DNA from: Bagarius yarrelli
Taxonomy: Eukaryota; Chordata; Actinopteri; Siluriformes; Sisoridae
Reading direction: 5' to 3'
NCBI GenBank assembly: GCA_005784505.1
Contig: VCAZ01000039.1
Span: forward strand, 1,391,001-1,455,000
Length of the DNA stretch: 64,000 nucleotides
The notes under the pieces are model-generated. The model saw nothing but the letters and a program-made list of their open reading frames with translations. It was not told the origin of the DNA and did no database searches. Each line of letters begins with the position of its first letter. Position 1 is the first letter of the stretch. Both the position numbers and the translations under genes were made by a program. Of this stretch, positions 62,701 to 64,000 are shown piece after piece.

Positions 62701-63209
62701 GCTGGTCAGAGATTAACTGCAGCATTAGAAACATTAGGTCAGAAAAGGGACAGTCTTAACAAATTCAGTATATTTTACCCGCTATTTACGCTCTGATTAG
62801 CAAGCCACAGTCAAAGTTCATGTAAAGAACATTTGGGGAAAACAAATTTTTAAGACAGTTGGCGCTAGTCGAGACTGGTAATTTGTAAAATACTTCAAGT
62901 TGTCTTGTTACGTTAACTTTCACTTCCACTCAGTCTATGCCGTCAGCTACTCTCGGCCGTTTTTTATGTATCTGGACCTTAAAGAAGTTTAGCTATTGAA
63001 TATAATATACTGATAAAAAGAAAAAAAATCTAACTTTTCGGAGTGCTTTTTCTTTAATTCGTCTTGTTTGTGTTCAGGCTCTGGCTCACAAGACATTGGT
63101 CCTGCTTCTCGGTGTTGACCCGTCCAAACAGCTGGACCAGCCGCTGCCCACAGCGCACCACCATGTGACGTACGCTTACATGAAGTACATGTGGAAGAGT
63201 ACGCGCAAG
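1..63209 (+). CDS. mtor: mtor, serine/threonine-protein kinase mTOR (partial gene, 31 internal coding exons)
   Basis: mTOR is the PI3K-related kinase at the core of TORC1 and TORC2, acting on lysosomal and other membranes to couple nutrients and growth factors to growth. The 31 exons listed below join in one frame into about 1,470 residues matching human mTOR from about residue 237 to 1710 with very high identity; for example RISSMEGE, KEKERTAAFQALGLL, ESKSSQDS and MAGESYSRAYG are unchanged. This covers most of the N-terminal HEAT horn, the middle HEAT bridge and the start of the FAT domain (LLGERAAKC, near 1382). The initiator exons, FRB, kinase and FATC lie outside the window. All 30 complete introns are GT-AG and phases agree across every junction. 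The exon joins are my reading; no transcript was available. Confidence 0.98.
236..511 (+). CDS. mtor: mtor exon 2 of window
   Basis: 92 codons, about human 281-372: RLREEMDEITQQQLVHDKYC to MEERFDQ. Acceptor TTCTTCAG, donor GTGCGT. The stretch after LLGYSSQQ differs from mammals, as expected of a flexible HEAT loop. Confidence 0.96.
667..726 (+). repeat. 17-bp tandem repeat, about 3.5 copies
   Basis: Unit TTTCCTGTATCTTTTCA repeats almost exactly, ending 12 bases before the exon 3 acceptor, so it supplies much of that intron's pyrimidine-rich 3' end. Confidence 0.9.
739..847 (+). CDS. mtor: mtor exon 3 of window
   Basis: Starts VCRWVLKYRTSKNPLIQMT and runs to LAAFQPHAFT plus one base; about human 373-409. 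Acceptor TTTATCAG lies just after a 17-bp tandem repeat; donor GTACTG. Confidence 0.96.
1040..1145 (-). repeat. tRNA-derived SINE copy, reverse, fragment
   Basis: Read on the - strand it shows the B-box-like GGGTTCAAATCCCA and the CTGCTAGGCCTTAGCAAGG core also found in the other copies. The right tail is missing. Confidence 0.7.
1170..1192 (+). repeat. (CA)n microsatellite
   Basis: Uninterrupted CA dinucleotides between a SINE fragment and a retrotransposon tail. Confidence 0.95.
1218..1462 (+). repeat. Non-LTR retrotransposon 3' tail with (GAATT)n end
   Basis: Contains CTCAAGGTTTCTTCCTAT, GGGAGTTTTTCCTTGCCACC, GTAAAGCTGCTTTGTGACA and ends in an ATAAAATTGAATTGAATT tandem, a pattern common in teleost LINE/SINE 3' ends. 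A shorter related piece lies at 43868-43920. Confidence 0.75.
1515..1698 (+). CDS. mtor: mtor exon 4 of window
   Basis: About human 409-471: D/QYLSDTMSHLLGCLKKEKE to ALPPKDFAH. One residue shorter than human at the 5' junction (TDQYL against TDTQYL). Begins and ends inside codons that match the flanking exons. Confidence 0.96.
1867..1995 (+). CDS. mtor: mtor exon 5 of window
   Basis: RQKSMQVDATVFTCISML to LLEPMLAVGL plus two bases, about human 471-514. Acceptor TTTTTAG, donor GTAATA. Confidence 0.96.
2317..2561 (+). CDS. mtor: mtor exon 6 of window
   Basis: PALTAVLYDLSRQIPQL to LRTLGSFEFE, about human 514-596; contains the conserved MHKPLRHPGMPKGLAHQL segment. Donor GTAGAA. Confidence 0.97.
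2799..3014 (+). CDS. mtor: mtor exon 7 of window
   Basis: HSLTQFVRHCADHFLNSEH to LLVVGITDP, about human 596-668, nearly invariant HEAT helices. Acceptor ATTTTCAG, donor GTGAGA. Confidence 0.97.
3015..4242 (+). other. mtor intron, 1.2 kb
   Basis: No gene or repeat recognised. The text near 3820 (GATAAATATTGTGCATCCCTA) resembles the end of teleost 'CAGCCCT' type DNA repeats but is too short to call. Confidence 0.7.
4243..4448 (+). CDS. mtor: mtor exon 8 of window
   Basis: DPDIRYCVLASLDERFDAH to FLRKMLIQ, about human 668-736. Donor GTTTCG is a weaker GT site but keeps phase 0 with the next exon. Confidence 0.96.
4449..4913 (+). other. mtor intron, 465 bp
   Basis: AT-rich, nothing recognised. 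Confidence 0.8.
4914..5036 (+). CDS. mtor: mtor exon 9 of window
   Basis: 41 codons, ILTELEHSGVGRNKEQSAR to RPYMEPILK, about human 737-777. Acceptor GTTTCAG, donor GTATAA. Confidence 0.96.
5298..5381 (+). CDS. mtor: mtor exon 10 of window
   Basis: 28 codons, ALILKLKDPDPNPGVV to ATIGELAQ, about human 778-807. Two residues shorter than human: one Asp-Pro unit of the DPDPDP run is absent. Confidence 0.96.
5683..5775 (+). CDS. mtor: mtor exon 11 of window
   Basis: 31 codons, VSGLEMRKWMDELF to SSSLAKRQ, about human 808-838. Acceptor TTTTCAG, donor GTATTT. Confidence 0.96.
5776..6557 (+). other. mtor intron, 782 bp
   Basis: Nothing recognised beyond short T and A runs. Confidence 0.8.
6558..6692 (+). 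CDS. mtor: mtor exon 12 of window
   Basis: 45 codons, VALWTLGQQVASTGYVVEP to EQNQGIRRE, about human 839-883. Acceptor CCACCAG, donor GTGAGA. Confidence 0.97.
7425..7765 (+). mobile_element. Short non-autonomous Tc1/mariner-like element, decayed copy A
   Basis: Aligns by eye with the element at 54230-54678 through shared stretches: GATCAGGTAAGGACG, TCCAGTTCATCCC, GTGTTAAGGTCAGCGTTCTG, CCGTGTGCTTCCA and CACATATGGATCTGAT. Both ends are eroded. Confidence 0.75.
7915..8035 (-). repeat. tRNA-derived SINE copy, reverse
   Basis: The - strand shows CTGGGTTCAAACCCCA (B box) then CACTGTTGGGTCCTTGAGC and CCTTAACCC. It ends about 50 bases before the exon 13 acceptor. Confidence 0.75.
8088..8217 (+). CDS. 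mtor: mtor exon 13 of window
   Basis: AIRVLGLLGALDPYKHKVN to LSESKSSQDS plus one base, about human 884-927. This enters the linker after the N-terminal HEAT horn. Acceptor TTTTGCAG, donor GTAAGT. Confidence 0.97.
10116..10185 (+). repeat. Left arm of an inverted repeat built from SINE core sequence
   Basis: ATGTATGACAG, CTGTCACTACTGGGCCCCTGA and CCCTTAACCCCC recur in reverse complement at 10612-10690. The match extends upstream of the usual SINE core, so the arms look duplicated rather than independently inserted. Confidence 0.7.
10612..10690 (-). repeat. Right arm of the inverted repeat
   Basis: Reverse complement of the left arm over roughly 50 bases with few mismatches, separated from it by about 430 bases. 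Confidence 0.7.
12196..12446 (+). CDS. mtor: mtor exon 14 of window
   Basis: DYSTSEMLVNMGNLPLDEFY to IRVCDTSIKE, about human 927-1010, middle HEAT. The acceptor TTCTCTAG sits behind a long T tract; donor GTAAGC. Confidence 0.97.
12447..13052 (+). other. mtor intron, 606 bp, with a SINE
   Basis: Contains poly-T at 12542-12565 and the SINE at 12677-12800. Confidence 0.9.
12677..12800 (+). repeat. tRNA-derived SINE copy, forward
   Basis: A-box-like CAGCGGTTAGGGTGCTGG, B-box-like GGGTTCTATTCCCAGC, then CACCAAGTTACCACTGGTGG and GGCCCCTGAGCAAGGCCCTT. The 3' tail is lost. Confidence 0.85.
13053..13136 (+). CDS. mtor: mtor exon 15 of window, with altered 5' end
   Basis: Codes LVPLLGMVVCFVKIHIRPYM to VTLIR, about human 1011-1039. 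From GM onward it matches, but its first residues differ from the conserved FLFQQLG. Only the CAG acceptor ending at 13052 gives an open frame continuous with both neighbours. The next AG (TTAG, ending 13056) would shift frame. See the finding on a compensated 7-nt deletion. Donor GTAAGT is strong. Confidence 0.9.
13137..14477 (+). other. mtor intron, 1.3 kb
   Basis: Around 13784-13860 AGGGCTGGACGATATAACC opens a fragment of a widespread teleost DNA repeat. Nothing else recognised. Confidence 0.75.
14478..14645 (+). CDS. mtor: mtor exon 16 of window
   Basis: 56 codons, EYWTPNNPMQNTIILLIEQ to DNSPGRSVTMK, about human 1040-1095. The variable start (human EFWVMNTSIQ) is followed by invariant helices ending FMHDNSPGR. 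Confidence 0.97.
14818..14865 (+). repeat. 48-base poly-T tract
   Basis: The longest homopolymer in the window, preceded by (CT)n and shorter T runs. Length in the assembly is likely unreliable. Confidence 0.95.
16080..16262 (+). repeat. tRNA-derived SINE copy, forward, near full length
   Basis: GTGGCTCATGGTTAAGGTGTTGG, CCGATTCCCAGCTCCACCAA, CCACTGCTGGGCCCCTGAGA, CCAATTGCTCAGTTGTAA, then a TAAGTCGTTCTGGATAAAG tail. This is the A box, B box, core and tail order. Confidence 0.88.
17545..17918 (+). mobile_element. Short non-autonomous Tc1/mariner-like element, copy B
   Basis: Shares AGGTAAGGACGTCTGGGGTG, TTTGTGCACAGGGA, TCTCTTAGTTCCAGTGAA and the terminal TTTGGCAATGTAGTGTA with the intact element at 54230-54678. 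The left end is not clear. Confidence 0.7.
18950..19130 (+). repeat. Unidentified dispersed repeat, forward copy
   Basis: The stretch with GAGAGACTGCTTA, GTGGATTGGGACCACTTTTT, AGATTGTCTGG and GAGCAACTGATGACTCATA is present in reverse complement at 22375-22540 with scattered differences. I cannot name the family. Confidence 0.75.
20551..20663 (+). CDS. mtor: mtor exon 17 of window
   Basis: LLLAIQLFGANLDDYLHLL to VPLQAR plus two bases, about human 1096-1133. Acceptor CTTTACAG, donor GTCAGT. Confidence 0.96.
20664..21509 (+). other. mtor intron, 846 bp, with a SINE
   Basis: SINE at 20697-20868; nothing else recognised. Confidence 0.85.
20697..20868 (+). repeat. tRNA-derived SINE copy, forward
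   Basis: GTAGCTCATTGGTTATGGTACT, GGCTCAATTTTCAGCACC, GGGTCCCTGAGCAAGACCCTTAA, an A run, then GTCTGCCAGATGTTGG. Confidence 0.8.
21510..21672 (+). CDS. mtor: mtor exon 18 of window
   Basis: VALETLDRLTESLDFTDYAS to LVFQLGKK, about human 1133-1187. Acceptor TGACTGCAG, donor GTAGCT. Confidence 0.97.
21673..22167 (+). other. mtor intron, 495 bp
   Basis: Nothing recognised. Confidence 0.8.
22168..22260 (+). CDS. mtor: mtor exon 19 of window
   Basis: 31 codons, YQIFIPMVNKVMLKHRVNH to VLICRIVK, about human 1188-1218. Acceptor AACGCAG, donor GTCAGT. Confidence 0.97.
22261..23024 (+). other. mtor intron, 764 bp
   Basis: Contains the reverse arm of the dispersed repeat (22375-22540), followed by ATTTTGAGATT and CATATTGCTCAGCCCC, typical of the cgatat-type repeat family. 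Confidence 0.8.
22375..22540 (-). repeat. Unidentified dispersed repeat, reverse copy
   Basis: Reverse complement of the repeat at 18950-19130; the two copies lie 3.2 kb apart on opposite sides of exons 17-19. Confidence 0.75.
23025..23171 (+). CDS. mtor: mtor exon 20 of window
   Basis: 49 codons, GYTLADEEEDSQIFQHRQSR to VSTTALQK, about human 1219-1267. The loop after DEEED is divergent, but MKKLHVST, containing the site known in human as Ser1261, is kept. Confidence 0.97.
23172..25182 (+). other. mtor intron, 2.0 kb
   Basis: A decayed SINE at 23975-24095; otherwise nothing recognised. Confidence 0.8.
23975..24095 (+). repeat. tRNA-derived SINE copy, forward, decayed
   Basis: TTACCACTGCTGGGTCCCTAA, AAGGCCTTTTACCCTCAA, then TAAGTCAGTCTGGATAAAG. 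The tRNA-like head is poorly preserved. Confidence 0.7.
25183..25325 (+). CDS. mtor: mtor exon 21 of window
   Basis: AWGAARKVSKDDWLEWLRRL to AQTYIPLA plus two bases, about human 1268-1315. Acceptor TTCCGTAG, donor GTAACT. Confidence 0.97.
25326..25771 (+). other. mtor intron, 446 bp
   Basis: Nothing recognised; the - strand frames here look like chance. Confidence 0.75.
25772..25934 (+). CDS. mtor: mtor exon 22 of window
   Basis: DLFNAAFLSCWSELSEDQQ to NLAEFMEHSDK, about human 1315-1369. Acceptor AACCGTAG, donor GTTGGT. Confidence 0.97.
25935..28121 (+). other. mtor intron, 2.2 kb, with reverse LINE relic
   Basis: Contains the non-LTR fragment at 26926-27560 on the - strand; the remainder is unremarkable. 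Confidence 0.8.
26926..27560 (-). pseudogene. Non-LTR retrotransposon reverse transcriptase, C-terminal relic
   Basis: Two - strand frames match the end of a teleost LINE ORF: GTVRLQVGGVKK with KKRVR upstream (27527-27324) and RLRTRFKDMINEDMKLVGV, EEDAEYKARWRQMICC downstream (27114-26926). The frames are shifted and the part between is decayed. It is probably of the RTE-like group; the clade is uncertain. Confidence 0.8.
28122..28267 (+). CDS. mtor: mtor exon 23 of window, start of FAT domain
   Basis: GPLPLRDDNGIVLLGERAAK to LILESLI plus two bases, about human 1370-1418. The FAT domain (TPR-like helices clamping the kinase) begins here. The ESLIS stretch holding human Ser1415 and Ser1418 is conserved. 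Its donor GTAGGA opens the 21 kb intron that hosts angptl7. Confidence 0.97.
29180..29325 (+). repeat. tRNA-derived SINE copy, forward, 5' truncated
   Basis: TTTCCAGCACCACCAAGTAA, CCACTGCTGGGCCCCTAAAC, GTTGCTCAGCTGTATAAAAG, TAAGTCGCTCTGGATTAGGG, CATCTGCCAAGTACTG. Confidence 0.85.
30910..31080 (+). repeat. tRNA-derived SINE copy, forward
   Basis: GGTAGCACAATAGTTAAGGTG and AAGGTTCAAGCTGAGG give A- and B-box-like parts; tail TGTAAGTCGCTCTGCATAAG, GACGTCTACCAG. Confidence 0.82.
32951..32956 (-). terminator. Candidate polyadenylation signal (AATAAA) of angptl7
   Basis: AATAAA on the - strand about 370 bases after the stop codon. The implied 3' UTR would include a 33-base homopolymer at 33131-33163. 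Other sites further on are possible. Confidence 0.35.
33322..33491 (-). CDS. angptl7: angptl7 exon 5 with stop codon
   Basis: GYWYNCCTDSNLNGVFYRNG to KIRPQNFTP then TGA at 33324-33322. This is the conserved C-terminal half of the fibrinogen-related domain, including the paired CC. Confidence 0.95.
33322..35669 (-). CDS. angptl7: angptl7, angiopoietin-related protein 7 (complete coding region, five exons)
   Basis: A secreted glycoprotein of the angiopoietin-like family, known in mammals from cornea and trabecular meshwork, where it affects extracellular matrix and eye pressure. Five exons join into 338 residues (human 346). Residues 1-20 form a signal peptide (MRTPVISASLFLIILGLTWA). About 37-110 is a coiled coil opening with CC and sharing QVANL, VMELE and TEAESKYSE with human. 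From about 120 to the end is a fibrinogen-related domain: DAIYDCASLY, GGGWTVIQRR, GDFWLGNE, DNDKCVDDCAQLRKGGYWY, GITWYGWHGP and MKIRP near the stop. Potential N-glycosylation sites include NLT, NYS, NNT, NFS and NFT. It lies antisense inside an mtor intron, as in mammals. The first intron downstream of exon 2 is GC-AG. Confidence 0.96.
33570..33765 (-). CDS. angptl7: angptl7 exon 4
   Basis: DWEGVTRYAQYGFFTVSNEL to DDCAQLRK plus one base. It contains the acidic DNDKC calcium-site region and several NxS/T sequons. Donor GTAAGA. Confidence 0.95.
33864..34058 (-). CDS. angptl7: angptl7 exon 3
   Basis: 65 codons, VYCDMEKNGGGWTVIQRRR to VLRIEME. Acceptor GTTCAG, donor GTATAA. Confidence 0.95.
34148..34248 (-). 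CDS. angptl7: angptl7 exon 2
   Basis: AIYDCASLYNRNYRISGLYK to LGTPELE, start of the fibrinogen-related domain. Acceptor TCCTAG; donor is GCAAGT rather than GT (34147-34146), needed to keep PELE/VYCDME in frame. Confidence 0.93.
34370..34513 (+). repeat. tRNA-derived SINE copy in angptl7 intron 1
   Basis: CCAATTCCCAGCACCATCAA, GGTCCCTGAGTAAGGCCCTT, CCCCAATTGCTCAGTTGTAA, TAAGTCGCTCTGGGTAAGGG, GTCTGCCAAATGCTGTGAAA. The best preserved 3' tail in the window; antisense to angptl7. Confidence 0.88.
35315..35669 (-). CDS. angptl7: angptl7 exon 1 (coding part)
   Basis: 118 codons plus one base: signal peptide and coiled coil, ending GAPQTTL. The ATG has A at -3 and is the only Met before the hydrophobic signal core. 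Donor GTAAGC on the - strand at 35314. Confidence 0.95.
35861..35867 (-). promoter_or_regulatory. TATA-like box for angptl7 (candidate)
   Basis: The - strand reads GATATTTAAGA about 195 bases upstream of the ATG, giving a plausible 5' UTR of roughly 160 bases. No other TATA-like element is as well placed. Not supported by transcript data. Confidence 0.35.
35998..36023 (+). repeat. (CA)n microsatellite upstream of angptl7
   Basis: Regular CA dinucleotides about 330 bases upstream of the angptl7 ATG. Confidence 0.93.
37990..38870 (+). pseudogene. Non-LTR retrotransposon reverse transcriptase relic, finger/palm region
   Basis: Across shifted frames the translation shows ADITSAFNFI (usually DYSSAFNTI), WISNFLMDRRQQ, LYSLYSYDC and KFANDTVGLGLIS (degenerate FADD box), followed by ISKTKE-like sequence. 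The order fits a LINE reverse transcriptase. Frameshifts, an N in FADD and the lack of ends mark it as dead. Confidence 0.85.
39217..39564 (+). pseudogene. Second reverse transcriptase relic, different LINE
   Basis: One open frame reads FEVGVGVGQGFVLSLQLF, then SLLFADESMLSASS and ISTCKVKVMV, matching the LRQG...LSPLLF, FADD and ISTSKSE blocks of a LINE reverse transcriptase. The catalytic FADD has become FADE. Confidence 0.85.
42829..42861 (+). repeat. 33-base poly-T tract
   Basis: Uninterrupted T run in the 21 kb intron. Confidence 0.95.
43868..43920 (+). repeat. Short piece of the retrotransposon tail seen at 1218
   Basis: CACCCAGATGAGGTTTCTTCT and AGGAAGTTTTTCCTTGCC match the first part of the 1218-1462 tail, with an internal deletion, and (CA)n again lies just upstream. 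Confidence 0.6.
43915..44085 (+). repeat. tRNA-derived SINE copy, forward
   Basis: GCAGTGGTTAAGGTGTTGGG, GGGTTGGATTCCCAGG, CCACTGCTGGGCCCCTGAGT, ACAATTGCTCAGTTGTATAA, GATGTCTGCCAGATGCTG. Its start abuts the retrotransposon-tail piece. Confidence 0.88.
44990..45140 (-). repeat. tRNA-derived SINE copy, reverse, near full length
   Basis: Starts on the + strand with TCTTATCCAGAGCGACTTAC (reversed tail), then AGGGGTTAAGGGCCTTTCTA and ends near CCCCTTAACCAGTGCGCCACC (reversed A box). Confidence 0.87.
45765..45850 (-). repeat. tRNA-derived SINE fragment, reverse
   Basis: GCCTTTCTGAAGGGACCAAC, ACCTGGTGGTCCTGGGATTA and AGAACTCATGAGC resemble the reversed core and B box. Both ends are missing. Confidence 0.55.
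46999..47330 (-). other. Unidentified protein-like open frame on the - strand
   Basis: A continuous frame of about 100 codons after an (AC)n tract, with segments such as YLFTKTKYIYPHDLQHLN, DILEKPDWVPLKKLRNKE and SDIDPLRLDGIPLLFLTHP. Composition is protein-like rather than low-complexity, but I recognise no family and see no start codon outside the dinucleotide repeat. It may be an old retrocopy, a transposon relic or chance. Confidence 0.3.
48095..48192 (-). repeat. tRNA-derived SINE fragment, reverse
   Basis: GACCAGTGGTGGTAACTTGG, TGGTGCTGGGAGTCAAACCC and CTCAACCCCTGAGCCACCAC are the reversed core, B box and A box. Confidence 0.8.
48570..48865 (+). repeat. Retroelement 3' remnant ending in the SINE-like tail
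   Basis: Contains CTCAGGTGGTGGAATGAGCT and TCCTGTCAATGTCAGAAC, sequence I associate with teleost retroelement 3' regions. After a T run it ends GCTCTAAATAAGGACGTTTG, CCAAGTGATGTAGATG, resembling the SINE tail. A LINE partner is an inference. Confidence 0.5.
49221..49271 (+). repeat. (CT)n plus poly-T tract before mtor exon 24
   Basis: A CT dinucleotide run followed by about 22 T's, reaching to within seven bases of the exon; it forms the polypyrimidine tract of the 21 kb intron. Confidence 0.92.
49278..49353 (+). CDS. mtor: mtor exon 24 of window
   Basis: INNKLQQPEAASGVLEYAMK to HFGEL, about human 1418-1443; the first base completes the split Ser codon across the 21 kb intron. The acceptor follows a (CT)n plus poly-T tract. 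Confidence 0.97.
49354..51580 (+). other. mtor intron, 2.2 kb
   Basis: Contains poly-A 49767-49807 (41 bases), poly-T 50089-50120 (32 bases), a reverse SINE at 50575-50720 and a (TTA)n near 50732-50748. At 51060-51125 GGTCATATTGCCCAGCCTTG ends a cgatat-type repeat. Confidence 0.85.
50575..50720 (-). repeat. tRNA-derived SINE copy, reverse
   Basis: CAGACGCCCTTATCCAGATT, GACTTACATTAATCTC, AGGATTAAGGGCCTTTCTCA and GGGGCCCAGCAGTGACAGCT are the reversed tail and core; the head beyond the B box is lost. Confidence 0.87.
51581..51720 (+). CDS. mtor: mtor exon 25 of window
   Basis: EIQATWYEKLHEWEDALVAY to MRCLEALGE plus two bases, about human 1444-1490. It keeps the Cys that is human Cys1483, a recurrent cancer mutation site. 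Confidence 0.97.
51721..53400 (+). other. mtor intron, 1.7 kb
   Basis: Near 52483-52600 GCATGATGCTGCCACCATCA and TGTTTCACTCTATTTTTGG match a motif frequent in teleost DNA-transposon remnants. The region 52930-53100 is unique and not AT-rich. A 22-base poly-T precedes exon 26. Confidence 0.7.
52483..52600 (+). repeat. Probable DNA-transposon scrap
   Basis: The ATGATGCTGCCACCATCATG motif followed by TTTCACT resembles Tc1-type or derived repeats of fish. Boundaries and family are not clear. Confidence 0.4.
53401..53501 (+). CDS. mtor: mtor exon 26 of window
   Basis: GQLHQQCCEEWTLASEETQA to MAAAAAWGL plus one base, about human 1490-1524. The acceptor CTGTCAG follows a 22-nt poly-T tract. Confidence 0.97.
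53624..53739 (+). CDS. mtor: mtor exon 27 of window
   Basis: HWDSMEEYTCMIPRDTHDGA to DLFSLAQQ, about human 1524-1562. The preceding 122-nt intron carries a short (TG)n before its acceptor TTACAG. Confidence 0.97.
54230..54678 (+). mobile_element. Non-autonomous Tc1/mariner-like element with TIRs, copy C
   Basis: Begins TACACTACATTGCCA and ends TGGCAATATAGTGTA: 15-bp terminal inverted repeats with one mismatch, both beginning at a TA, the target of Tc1/mariner transposases. It is about 449 bp with no coding capacity. Related decayed copies lie at 7425-7765 and 17545-17918, all in the same orientation. Confidence 0.85.
55675..55712 (+). repeat. (ATCC)n microsatellite
   Basis: About nine tetranucleotide units with one interruption (ATCT). 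Confidence 0.93.
55972..56049 (+). CDS. mtor: mtor exon 28 of window
   Basis: 26 codons, CIDKARDLLDAELTAMAGES to YSRAYG, identical to human 1563-1588 as I recall it. Acceptor GCTTTTAG, donor GTGAGG. Confidence 0.97.
56050..57120 (+). other. mtor intron, 1.1 kb
   Basis: (CTT)n at 56098-56124; otherwise nothing recognised. Confidence 0.85.
57121..57228 (+). CDS. mtor: mtor exon 29 of window
   Basis: 36 codons, AMVSCQMLSELEEVIQYKLV to TWWERLQ, about human 1589-1624. Acceptor ACTTCTAG, donor GTAACC. Confidence 0.97.
57894..58423 (+). pseudogene. LINE ORF2 C-terminus and 3' end with (ATT)n tail
   Basis: The open frame carries RSFSVTAPRLWNALSTSI and LIQKPLKNTFQF, the conserved C-terminal block of CR1/L2-like LINE ORF2 proteins. 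It continues to GGCGCTATATAAATAAA and then (ATT)n at 58405-58423, a typical LINE 3' end. It is 5' truncated, as is usual for LINE insertions. Confidence 0.88.
59074..60640 (+). mobile_element. Tc1-like DNA transposon, decayed, about 1.57 kb
   Basis: The left end TATAGTGAGAGGAAAA with GAATAAGTATTTGATCCCCT about 160 bases in, and the right end with CAAATACTTATTTTACTCTTC and TTTCTTTGTCAGTGAG, are typical of a widespread teleost Tc1 family with long inverted repeats. The outermost right terminus has been replaced by an A-rich stretch, so it cannot be complete. Confidence 0.88.
59442..60430 (+). pseudogene. Tc1-like transposase, inactivated
   Basis: Starts MTKTKELSKDARDKIVELHK with the helix-turn-helix part GMGYKTSAKRL. 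A later frame gives VLWSDETKTSL, PTVRHGDGNIMVLG, WVFQDENDPRHTA and KEWLKKQH, the DDE catalytic region with SDE and DPRHTA blocks. Sequence further on encodes QFPDLNPI-like and IPPEMCANLV-like text. Stops and frameshifts separate the parts, and the first catalytic block (usually WSDETK) survives. Confidence 0.88.
60839..60964 (+). CDS. mtor: mtor exon 30 of window
   Basis: 42 codons, GCQRIVEDWQRILMVRFLVI to CGKSGRL, about human 1625-1666. Acceptor TTATGCAG, donor GTGAGA. Confidence 0.97.
60965..63077 (+). other. mtor intron, 2.1 kb
   Basis: Reverse SINE at 62300-62435; otherwise nothing recognised. Confidence 0.85.
62300..62435 (-). repeat. tRNA-derived SINE copy, reverse
   Basis: ACTTGGGGTTAAGAGCCATG, GGGGGCCCAACGGTGGTAGC, CGGTGGTGCTGTGAATCAAA and CCCACAATCTTCAGGTTAGC are the reversed core and B box. 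Confidence 0.85.
63078..63209 (+). CDS. mtor: mtor exon 31 of window
   Basis: 44 codons, ALAHKTLVLLLGVDPSKQLD to YMWKSTRK, about human 1667-1710, ending in phase 0. The next expected exon (starting IDAFQHMQHF in human) is not found before 64000. Confidence 0.97.
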
Positions 63210-63568
63210 GTACGTCATCAAGATCTCCTTAAATTAGTTTACAAGCAAACATCGAAAGCTGTTTTTTTTTTTTTTTACCTTCTCAAAGCTCTGAACACGT
63301 CACACACACACACTACGGGCCATCTGTCTTTTAGCCCAGGTCCCAGTTTAAACTGGGTTTAGGCCGAGTGTTTGTGCGTCCTTTTTCCTTCTTTTGTGTG
63401 TTTGAAACAGCTATGAAAAAAGATTATCTGTTCAGCATCAGAAAAATAGTTCTGGTTTAAAAGTAAAGAATCTCTTCTTCTAAGACCAGATGTAGGTGTT
63501 GTGTGACTCAGGGTGCCGATAAACAGATACTTTCACTTCATTTCACTCCTCACTCTTCATCTTCACAG

Positions 63569-63658
63569 ATGATAAAAGAGGAGATGGAGAAATGTTGTCT
63601 TCCCCCGAACGGTGACGCCATCGTCTCAAACTTAAAAGTAAAGGACAGTGATGAAAAA
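63569..63658 (+). other. Possible in-frame cassette exon or chance ORF in the last mtor intron
   Basis: After the acceptor-like TCATCTTCACAG there are 90 bases (30 codons, MIKEEMEKCC to VKDSDEK) open in the phase left by the preceding exon, followed by GTAATT. They do not match mTOR as I know it. Length divisible by three and an open frame are both easy by chance, so this is only a candidate. Confidence 0.15.
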
Positions 63659-63669
63659 GTAATTGTTGG

Positions 63670-63670
<1 letters not shown>

Positions 63671-63706
<36 letters not shown>
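63671..63706 (+). repeat. (GT)n microsatellite
   Basis: About 17 GT units directly downstream of the cassette-exon candidate. Confidence 0.95.
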
Positions 63707-63708
<2 letters not shown>

Positions 63709-64000
63709 ATGGGACAGAAAGAGAAGCCTTTGGTCATAAGGATACCTGTTTTTCACCAAACAATGTTAAATGCATCCAGAGACCATCACACTTTATAACG
63801 GGTTCCCAATACTACATGGTGGTTAGTGCAGCATCTGGATTTCCCATGTTAAAACCTTTTTTTTCCATTTAATGGAACTCTAAACTGTAGATAATCAATT
63901 TAGAACTTTATTAATTATAAATGTATTAATAGAGCTCTAATAAGGAAGGAAAAAACGATTGATGGCAAAAAAAAACTGTGAGATGATCTAGGGGGAACCC

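Larger units (their letters stand above)
63210..64000 (+). other. mtor intron, continuing past the window
   Basis: Contains a (GT)n at 63671-63706 and the weak cassette-exon candidate at 63569-63658. The next conserved exon is not reached. Confidence 0.85.

Noticed and set aside
63503..63759. ORFs rich in Cys-Val or Thr-His around the (GT)n tract
   Set aside because: Translations of a dinucleotide microsatellite.
1..64000. Functional tRNA genes suggested by A/B-box sequences
   Set aside because: All lie in SINE heads with the common SINE core and tail; none forms a convincing complete tRNA by eye.

Overview
The window is vertebrate genomic DNA, AT-rich and intron-dominated. It is almost certainly from a ray-finned fish: the exons encode a very conserved mTOR, and the introns carry teleost-type repeats (tRNA-derived SINEs, Tc1/mariner elements, non-LTR retrotransposon tails). 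An otophysan such as a catfish is my best guess, from repeat flavour only.

The whole window lies inside one gene, mtor, on the + strand. It opens inside a coding exon (about human residue 237) and ends inside the intron after the exon that finishes near human residue 1710. I place 31 consecutive coding exons, all with GT donors, AG acceptors and a continuous reading frame. They encode about 1,470 residues: most of the HEAT-repeat solenoid and the first third of the FAT domain. The start codon, FRB, kinase and FATC parts lie outside. Human residue numbers come from my memory of the human protein and are approximate by a residue or two.

A second gene, angptl7, is nested in antisense orientation in the 21 kb mtor intron at 28268-49277. 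It has five coding exons between 33322 and 35669 and encodes a complete 338-residue secreted protein (signal peptide, short coiled coil, fibrinogen-related domain). The same nesting is known in mammals.

Region by region: 1-8.2 kb holds 13 compact mtor exons; 8.2-28.3 kb holds ten exons with larger introns; 28.3-49.3 kb is the giant intron with angptl7 and many dead transposons; 49.3-63.2 kb holds eight exons; 63.2-64 kb is intron. The repeats include 17 recognisable SINE copies on both strands, one decayed Tc1-like transposon with transposase relics, three related short TIR elements, at least six non-LTR fragments, and many long poly-T or poly-A tracts.

The most noteworthy observations are three. 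The mtor exon at 13053 looks as if a 7-nt coding deletion was compensated by a splice acceptor 4 nt upstream, keeping frame but changing a conserved peptide. angptl7 has a GC-AG intron. An unidentified protein-like stretch lies on the - strand near 47.0-47.3 kb. I see no new multi-gene system; apart from these points this is an ordinary host locus.
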